Part shown: positions 55,901-64,000 of the stretch, piece by piece
How positions within the stretch are numbered: position 1 is the stretch's first letter
How the letters are laid out: every line of letters starts with the position of its first letter
Assembly (NCBI GenBank): GCA_026261815.1
Contig: JAMPIT010000539.1
Location: 3,922,501-3,986,500 of the forward strand
Direction of reading: 5' to 3'
Source: Monarcha castaneiventris obscurior
Taxonomy: Eukaryota; Chordata; Aves; Passeriformes; Monarchidae
Length of the DNA stretch: 64,000 nucleotides
Notes under the pieces: generated by a model
The model's input: the letters and a program-made list of their open reading frames with translations, nothing else
Told to the model about the DNA's origin: nothing
Database searches by the model: none
Translations under genes and position numbers: made by a program

Positions 55901-58197
55901 CATGGGGACAACCACATGTGGAGGCCTGGAGGGACCACCTGGGCCAGCCACCCTGCTCAGGAGGCAAAACCAAAGACAAACCCCTCCTTGGTCCCGCTGT
56001 CTGGAGCAGGGACATCCTGTGACACTTTGGCAAGGCCAAGCCTCCTGCTTAGGACCCTCACCAGCACCACCACGTCCTTCCAACAAGGTGCCACATGCTG
56101 GGCATGGATCAGGATCATCAATGTGTGAACCCAGGGCAGGTTGGAGGCCCTGTCCAAAGGTGTCTCTGCCAAGGGCCAGACAGGATCACCACAACCTCAG
56201 CAGCAGGCAAATGGCACAAACATGACATGCATGTGTGGCTCAGGTCTGCAAGAGCAGTGCTGGAGCTGCACACCAACCTGGGCAAACAGAGGTGGTTTCC
56301 AAGCCCCACACAGAATCAGTACATGTCAGGGACCCAGTTACCAGCCTTCACTGCTGCTCCAGGAGGCCAGAAACAAGCAGCAAGCACAGACCCCACCGGG
56401 GCTGCATGCAGGGTGGTTTCTGCCACATCACACTGCTGCATGCAGCCAGCTGTGTGCTGGCCCTGGTGTGTGGGAGGGGGTGAATGCTCACAGCATGCAG
56501 GGCAACGGGGTCCTTGCCAGGGAACAGCCCTGACACACACAGATACCTACCAGCATCTTCTGCAGCTGGTCAACCGAGTGGTTGCTCGCACTCTGCCCAT
56601 TGATTTCTATGATTTCATCACCCACGTGAAGGGAGCCTGCCAGCAACGTGAGAAACATGAAAATGCAGAAAAGGGACAAACCCGATTTACACAGCTCCAT
56701 CAGCCTCCTGGGCAAGCTGTGGCCAGGACACTGCAGTGTTTGCCTGGCAGTGCTTCTGGAACCACACGTGCCATCTAAGCACATGGGAGTAAAGCACAAG
56801 GGGAATGAATTGTTCCCCCTCCACCCAATATACACACTGAGCCAGTCTGAAAATCAGGCTGCTTTCCACTGTGTGGAAAGTGTTTTGTACTGGTCAAAGC
56901 ACCTGCATCAGTGTTTCAAACCCAACCCCAAGTACCTCACCCGAAGCCAATGACAACCTCCTTACAGGGCCCTTAACACAAGCATTCCTGACTTTGTGTG
57001 GTTTCAGTTTATATACCCAGGCAGATTACAGCCTCAGATACACTGCTAAAAATCAGGCTCCAGTAGTGTTATTGGAATGGCTCCTGTCTTATTTTGGCAG
57101 TGGTAAGCACAGACTTCCCACTTGGATCCAAGGCTGGAAAAGCAGCCTCTTCTAAGCAGAGAACATCTCGTATCCACGCCTCCCTGGCAAGACCCAAAAC
57201 CAGAAAATAGCACCTATTTATTTCTTTTGGCACCTTCTTTTGGTCTGCAGAGCCAATCTACAGGATGCCTGTCCCACCTGTGCACTTTAGGAATGGGAAG
57301 AAGAGCTTCCCCCACGGTCCCTGGGGTATGATCTATCTCTTCTTACAGTGACCCCACCATGAGACAGAGACAGATGATCTCCAGTTCCTTTTTGGGAGAG
57401 CCCTTCCCCCAACCCTTTATTTATCCCTAAAGCCTCCAGTGTATTAACATGACAACCACGCAGAGAGACCAGTGAGTCCCAAGCTCCTGACACGTCCCTA
57501 GGGGAGGAACAGGCACAGATGTCCATGTCACAGGGGAAAGCCAGCACTGCTGAGGACCTGCCTTATTGCTGCATGGAAAGAAACCATCTGCAGGCGTGCA
57601 CCCCATGCACTTCTTCTATGAAGGCCTTGTTACCTTGTCTGTGAATCATGCCCCCATGGAAGATCCTGGCCACCATGCAGCTCTGCTTGTCATTTTGCTT
57701 CAGCGTGATTCCCTGGAAGACAGGAAAATCCATGACTGCTCGCTAGAGGGGAGAGCTCTCCTGCCCTCAGCAAAGTCCACTCCAGGCCCATGTCTACAGT
57801 GGGCTGTGCAGTGGCTGGGGGGAAGACCCTGCTAGGCCAACTCAGGCTGCTGCAGCTCCACTTGGCACCATAATCACCACCCTTTGTGGGGCTCGCTTCG
57901 GGTGCCCGGGCAGAAGGCAGAGTCCAGCGCCTTTTTCCCATGGCCGAGATCTCCAGTGATCTGTTTCCCTCAAGGCCAGCCTGCTGGCACAGCTCAGCCT
58001 GCCCCTCCACCCCCCCGGGTGCCATCCAGCTTTGGGGCCTTGCCAGCTCTCACCATGGGCTCCTCGGTGACCTTCTCGAACTGGACAATGCGGATCTTGC
58101 GCACCTCGCGGCTGTTGCTGTGCGAGGGGCTGCCCAGGGTCGCTGAGCCGTTGGTATAAATGTCCTCAGTCATGGCGTATGGGGACTGAGTCATGGC
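46919..58197 (-). CDS. MPP1: MPP1 / p55 palmitoylated membrane scaffold, 5' end missing from the window
   Basis: p55 is a MAGUK scaffold linking protein 4.1 and glycophorin C at the erythrocyte membrane, also acting in neutrophil polarity. Eleven coding exons, in order: 58054-58197, 57634-57712, 56551-56636, 55376-55444, 52266-52462, 51895-52001, 50914-50994, 50224-50304, 49633-49835, 49161-49235, 46919-47095. Together they give 432 residues plus stop in one frame. Human MPP1 has 466 residues, so about 34 N-terminal residues from upstream exon(s) are absent. Domains in order: PDZ (from [13 protein letters not shown], with [14 protein letters not shown]), SH3 ([20 protein letters not shown] to NWWQGRVEG), the Lys-rich 4.1-binding hook ([16 protein letters not shown]), and a guanylate-kinase-like domain. 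The latter has a degenerate P-loop GASGVGRSH, normal for this family and taken as catalytically inactive. The C-terminus [10 protein letters not shown] is typical. The acceptor of 55376-55444 was placed before AAAGAAACC because this yields the conserved KETKG. Confidence 0.95.
47800..47920. repeat. AT-rich low-complexity tract
   Basis: About 120 bp of irregular 'tattaatagat' and 'atatctattatataatta' units in the 3'-most MPP1 intron, within otherwise GC-rich surroundings. Confidence 0.8.
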
Positions 58198-61100
58198 CTG
58201 TCGGGGCAAAACAGAGACCAGGGTTTAGGGGCTCCACCTGGGAATGTTGGATCCCTGCTGCAGGGCTCAAATGTGTTAAGGTGCCTGCAGCGCAGGTGGA
58301 GCACAGGGGAGGAGAAGACACTAAGGGCAAGAAAAGGAAAGGAGCAGAAGAGCTTGAGCCTTGGAGATGTGGATGTGGGTTTAATCTGCAGTTTTCCAGC
58401 CTGGGAAACACAGGAGGTAAGAAAACTTTGGAAAAGCTACAGGTAGCAGAAGCCAAAAGAGTCCACAGCTGATCTTCTGAAGCAAAGAGTCACAAACGCT
58501 CCTCGTGTGTCGCAGCAGCGCTTGGCTCACAGACAGCTTGCTGCAGAGCATAAAGCCCAGGACATCTTCACCAAGTGAACAGAACAGTTTGGGACTCACC
58601 CCTGAGAACTGGAGCCAGCTTTTGCTCTTGCTCAGTTTGCAAGTTCAACCTTTCCTGACCTACATCAGTGGGCAGCTGTACAGTGCAGAGCCATGTACAC
58701 AACATCCGGGCACTGAAGGCAGTGTGCTCCCAAGCCAGCCAGAAACATCCCATTCCCCTTCCCAGCTCCCAGCTGCAGGTCCTTTGATGCTGGTTTGCAC
58801 TGGGATGCCAAGCAGGGGCTTTCAGCTCTGAGGAAACCTCTGTTCTTGGCTTCCAGCACATGCTGGCACCAGGGCAGATGGAGAGTGCATGGGGTCCTAT
58901 ACAAAGACCTCCAAACCCATCCTGCCTGGTGAGCTCCTCTCTCCCAGCCCAAGAAAGCCTGACACAGTCCTGTTAAATCTCTCAGACATGCTGGGCAATG
59001 TCTTTACACAGCTCACAAATGTGCCTGTTTAGCCTCAAGTGCAGTGGACTTTCCTCAAGCCTCTCCCAAATCTGTGCTGACCCAGCAAAACCCAGGCCAG
59101 CTTTGATCTGCAGCTCCTGCCTGCCCTGTTGGCACAAATTCCCATGCCCATGATGCAAAACAAACTCTCCTGGCTGACCCACTCCACACCAAACTCCTGG
59201 CTTTGCTGCCCAGTTTTCAGCCTGCACCCTCCCCTCCCTCCCAGCAGTGCCAGAGCTGAGAGCCATAGCCAGCAAACCTGCAGGGACACCCAGCAAGGTC
59301 CTCACCAGCTTCAGTCCTGCATCAGTGTCGTGGCCATCCCCAGACAGGCAGAGCCAACACCTCTCCCCACCACAGCCTGACTTGTCAACTGAGCACCAGG
59401 GCCAGAAGCTCCATGTCAGGAGCTGGGAAATATCAGCCTGACCCCCCTGCCCCACCTCGCTCTCACCCACCCCAGACCCCTGGCCTGGAGCAGAGGAGAA
59501 GCTGCAGCCCCACACTGCCAGGTGGGGAGGCAGATCTGGTCAGGCCAGAGGAAGGCTCTCGAAGAATATCTGCTACTGGGCTGCAGCCATGGCACTAAAC
59601 CACAATAAAATGAGCTTTGGTAGGGATGTGCTGGAGTGCTGCCGGCTGAGACAGTGATCCAGCTCTGTGCAATGGCAGAAAGCAGGGAGGGAGCCAAAGA
59701 AAGGGGCAGCAGAGTCAGGACTAACAAGGATAGCAGGAAAGGTGCTGGCAGAGAGGTACAGACCAGGCACGGTCACTGTCACAGCCCCCAGATAGGGCAC
59801 TGGTGGGGCTGGGCCAGTGAGGGAAGGACTCAGGGAGCTGTATGCCCATGATGCAGTGATTTATTTTTAAGCCAACTACTTCCAAAAGTGCCAACCAACC
59901 TCCTCCTCGAAAGGCAACCACGTGGGCTCCAGCTGCCAATGGCTTAAACATGGAGAAGAAGGCTGAATCCCAGCCCAGAACAGCACCCAGGCCATGGACT
60001 GGCAGGATGGAAGGAAGAACAACTTGCATCCATCCCCCCCAGCCTGGCTTGCTAGCCCCAGCAGGGCACGATGCTACCACACCATTTGCAGTGCAGAGGA
60101 ACAGATCCAGCACTGAGCGTGCCTAGAGCTGTCCCCCTCTGTGAGACCAGCAGTTGCAAGGAGAAAGAGGAGGACAAGGACCTTCTCCAGCCTGACCTGA
60201 GGCCAAAGTGCCCATGGGGTGGTTGGAGTCAGCACAGATCATACTTATCTTGGTCATGCCTTGGGAAAGTGTTAGACCATGCAATTCCTGCCTTCAAATC
60301 TCTGGGCTCAGCACAGCCCGATGACCCAGGACACAGCACAGTCTGCTCCAGGGACTGGGAGTTCCCATCCTTACCATCACCATCAGCTGAGCCTCCTGAC
60401 CCCGACCTTTGCTTTTTGCTGAGAGCTGGAGAAAACACCCAGCCCTCGACGCTGACGCAGCACCAGTGTCACCCTGGCGACTCCTGGAGAACAAGAGTTG
60501 TCACCAGAGACTGGCTGCTGTGCCTGGGGATGGCCACCAGTCACTTGATGGCAACTCTGAATGCAGAAGGGTCCTCCAACAACTCTCTCTGCCCAGAACC
60601 ATGCTGGGATGGTGTGGGCTGTTTTGCTGATGGCACTGGGCAGCCAGCAGGTCTGGATGGAAAAATGCCTGGTTCATGAGGACAACCAGGACCCTCGGGG
60701 TGGCAGATTCAGTCCTGATGCTGGCACCCAGAAACAGGAGACGTGTGGCTCTCATGCCCCATGCACATGAGCTGGCTGGCCCGATCGCCTTGCACTCTCC
60801 TGGCAGCTGCCACGCTCTTGGCTGGCTTGGCCCAGCGTAGTCTGTGACCTCAAGAGCCTTTTGAGTCGCACTGGTGACTGGCCAGACTCTGCTCCTTGTG
60901 CACTGCTCCACAGGAAACATCTGGGAGTGCTGCTGAGAGCCAGCTCGTGGCCACCAGCCACTGCCAGCTCTGCACATCCCCGGGCTCTGTCACTGCCAGG
61001 GTCTGTGCTGGGGCAGAGGTGGGGCAAGGAGGTTGGGGGGCTGAGCTGTGCAATAGGGGTGCAGGATAGCCCAGCACCCAGCAGCCCTGTGTGCCTCCCA

Positions 61101-64000
61101 GCTGGTTGATGAGAGTACAAATCCTCCTGCACAAATCCTGCTCCAGTGGCAATGCACACAAGAGCCCCCAGCTCCATGGGTCAGAGGTGCCCCACAGCCT
61201 CCTGCCTGCCTGCATTTTCCTCAAGAGCCCAGATTTCTGCCCCATATCCTGGGGCAGAGGGAAGTGTTCCAGTTCCTTGGGCAGTGTTTACCAACAGGGA
61301 ATGCAGAGAGGATCCCAGGACTTGGCATCCTGTCCCCCAGTGGGGTCAGCACTGTCTGCCAGGGTTGCTGCTGCTGCACTGGCCCCACCAGGCTGCACGC
61401 CATGGGCAAATCAAACATTAACTGGGCAGCTTGTTTGCAGGAGGCTGAAGCAGCACTTGAGGAAAGCAGCACTACAGTGCAAAGGGCACGTTCAGAGATT
61501 TGGTTCCTGGGCTCTCCTTGCTGCTCTAACCAAGAGACTTCAGTATCAGGTAGCCCTGGAAAAACAGGGCTGCCTGGCGAGTATGTGGAGAAAAGTGCTG
61601 CTGGTTTTGCCAAGCAGACCCCCAAAGTACAGCAGCTTGGATGCAAGAAGGAACCCTGGAGCCAGGTTTCTCTGGGATTGTCCTCTTGGCTGGCAGGAAG
61701 ACACACTCTTCTCACACTATGAGGACCAAAATCCCAGCTCCCTCCAGGAATCATCACCCCTCACATTATAATCACCATGGGTGCATGGAGGGACCTTGGG
61801 GCATTGCTTGGTGCAGAGATGTCCTGACCCAGCAGTATCTCCTGGCACCCTCCAGTGCTGCAGCCTCGCCTCCTTCCCCATCCAGGATCTGTCCATCTCA
61901 ATCTTGTACAGCTTAAAAACCCAGCAATGTGTAAAAAAAGCAAAGTAGCAAAAAATTGAGCTTGGGAGCTGCTTTAGGGTTGCTCCAGCAGTTTGGAGAG
62001 CAACAGCCACGTGGACATTTAGAAGTAATTCATTCTGCCAGGGGCTACTGACTTCCCAAGTCTGCCTGCACAACCACAGGAACAATCTCACCTAAAACCC
62101 CTTCTAGCAATATGATTGAAGTTTAAAAAAAAAGAATCAAACCAACAAACATTTAAAGCAAAAAGGATTACACTGCTGACACTGAGAAAAGGCCCGGCAA
62201 CACCAACAGGTATCTGTGGGATGGGGAAAAGAGAAATAGGAGGGATACAAAATGGTTGTGGCAGCCAGCAGGTGCTACCAGCTCTTTGTGCCCTCACACT
62301 GACTCCAGATCACAGAGTGCTGCAATGGAGATGGGCCAGATTTTCAAGGGAGCACAGTCAGTTTTGCTGAGGCACCACCTTCCCACCAGAAAAGGCTGAT
62401 GCAGCCTTCCAGATGTGTTTGTGAAGCTGGTCACCTCCGAGGGACAGCCAGTGAAACCACAACACTGACAGAAGGAGGAGCTGCCCTGCCACTCCATCCC
62501 AGCTTCCGGAACAAGCCTTTGCAAAACAGCTTTTTCCCTGTAGCTGCTACACATAGCAACACAGCCAAACACATTTGAGATTAAAAAGTTGGAACCAGCC
62601 CTCCCCACTTCATCAATCAAAGCCAGAAGTTTAGCTCGGCTTTCAACCAAGTTTTACCTGTGGTCAGTTCAGGATTTGGTCCCTGGGGATTGTGGCCTCA
62701 GTCTGCTTTGGAGCTGCTGCCAGTTGGATGCTGAGAAATGCTGCCCAGAGGCAAGTGCAGAGTTCCCTCTGCTCCCTCTGCACCCTCAAGATCAGCTCTC
62801 CCCAGAAGTACCCTCCTTTTCTCCATCAAACTCCCAAAGGTCACATTCACTGCCCATTTTACAGCTGGGGAACTGAGTCACAGATGATAAAGGGACAAGC
62901 CCAAGGACATCCTGCCAACCAGGAGCACAGCTGGGAATAAAGCCCACACCTTTTTGGTAAATCTGTACTTGTCAGTCAGGAGATATGGCAAAGATATGCG
63001 GGCACGTGGTGAGGCTCAAGAGAAGAGGCCTGGAGTTGTTCTCTAGCAATAACATGGCTTCCACTTGCCATGATTTGCATGCCCTGCCGCCACGTGAGGA
63101 ACACAGGACAGCAGTTCCCAGCACGTGGCTCTGCCAGAGAAAATGCAGAAGAGAAACCTCCAAGGCACCCTGTTTGACTCCAGAGCAGGAGCAGCCAGGC
63201 AGACCCAGCACCCCACCCAAGAGCTGCTGCTGGGCAATGTCCTCGTGTCCCACGAAGGGACCACAGCCACTGTGGGCCAGCACCATCTCTGCATGCCCAC
63301 GACACAGAGACGGGCATGTGGGCAACTGGCAAGCTCAGGACACTGCTGGAAGCCAGCCCTAAAGAGCTCCTTTCAAAAGGCCTCATGCAGATCTCAGTAC
63401 ACCATCTCTCCCTTTATCCCTACTAAAATAAATACACCATAATACCAGGAAGCTGTAGAGCAGCTCCTACATTTTCCATGCTCGGCTGCTGTTGGCAATT
63501 TGTCCTTGCTCTGTTTGCAGCCAGGCAGGCCCTCTGCCTGGATCGTGCAGGCAGAGGGATGGGAGAGCTCCTCTCAGCAGCTGCCTGGTCCAGACACTTT
63601 GCTTTAATTTTTTTTTTCCTACTGTTTTTTTCAAAGCACCCTGCCAGGGTTGAACCATAAAAAGCAGATGAGCCACTGGTGTGAGACAGATCTGACAAGC
63701 CTCTTCTGCATGTTTAAGTGTCCAACAGGATGGGCCGAGGACAGCACTTCAGGGAAATTTCGTCCCTGCTCTCTCTCTGAGGCTCCCCACAGTTGCAAGG
63801 AAATCTAAGCCCAGGCACATTATGCCATGGCTTCACCAAGGATGCCTGCTCAAAGCTGAAAATCTCTGCCAGGAGAAAAGCACCAGCTGTTTAACACTGG
63901 CAACCCCTGACCTTCTCCTGGTTGCACCCAAGCTACCCCAAGCAACCCTAAATGAGGAAGGAGCCCACCCAGCAGAACCAAGAGGGCTGGTACAGGCTGC
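58198..64000 (-). other. MPP1: MPP1 5' intron, no exon found
   Basis: The sequence upstream of the first MPP1 exon in the window runs to the edge. I searched by eye for a reverse-complemented exon encoding the expected N-terminal LYLEHLL-type motif and did not see one, so this is most likely intron with the first exon beyond 64 kb. A SINE-like remnant lies near its right end; no other gene is supported. Confidence 0.55.
62838..62955 (+). mobile_element. ancient MIR-like SINE remnant
   Basis: The order 'cccattttacagctgggg', 'aactgagtcacaga', 'gggacaagcccaaggacat' and 'agctgggaataaa' follows the conserved 3' half of MIR/CORE SINEs (ttacag, ggaaactgag, gcccaaggtcac, cagctgg). It is old and truncated. 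Confidence 0.55.

Overview
This window is vertebrate nuclear DNA, almost certainly from a bird. The evidence is large multi-exon genes with GT-AG introns, several CR1 LINE 3' fragments (the dominant avian retrotransposon), compact introns, GC-rich promoters with minisatellites, and a gene set that matches human X-linked loci, which lie on chicken chromosome 4p (passerine 4A). Gene names rest on exon-by-exon translation compared with remembered vertebrate protein families; no database search was possible.

Layout. (1) 0.86-14.8 kb, minus strand: CENPI, 20 coding exons giving an intact 746-residue reading frame, with a GC-rich putative promoter near 16.7-16.9 kb. (2) 19.5-22.8 kb, minus: TMEM35A (NACHO), two coding exons, 168 residues. 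(3) 24.8-30.8 kb, minus: TRMT2B, 12 coding exons, 475 residues. (4) 32.4-33.4 kb, plus: an intronless F8A (HAP40) gene, 357 residues. (5) 35.3-44.4 kb, plus: DKC1 (dyskerin), 15 exons, 514 residues, with two candidate box C/D snoRNAs in its introns. (6) 46.9-58.2 kb and beyond, minus: MPP1, the last 11 coding exons (432 residues). Its first coding exon was not found and probably lies past the right edge. DKC1 and MPP1 converge tail to tail.

CENPI-TMEM35A-TRMT2B are neighbours at human Xq22, while F8A, DKC1 and MPP1 belong to human Xq28, so the junction between two blocks that are separate in humans lies between TRMT2B and F8A. The genes do not form a pathway: they cover kinetochore assembly, nicotinic receptor chaperoning, mitochondrial RNA methylation, huntingtin binding, pseudouridylation and telomerase, and a membrane scaffold. 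DKC1 has a possible functional link with the snoRNA-like elements in its own introns.

The least ordinary parts are a pair of 81-nt box C/D-like elements in DKC1 introns 7 and 11, a 272-bp almost identical duplication in DKC1 introns 6 and 10, and a different GC-rich tandem repeat beside each of four promoters (CENPI, TRMT2B, F8A, DKC1). I see no prokaryotic system, CRISPR array, tRNA or rRNA.
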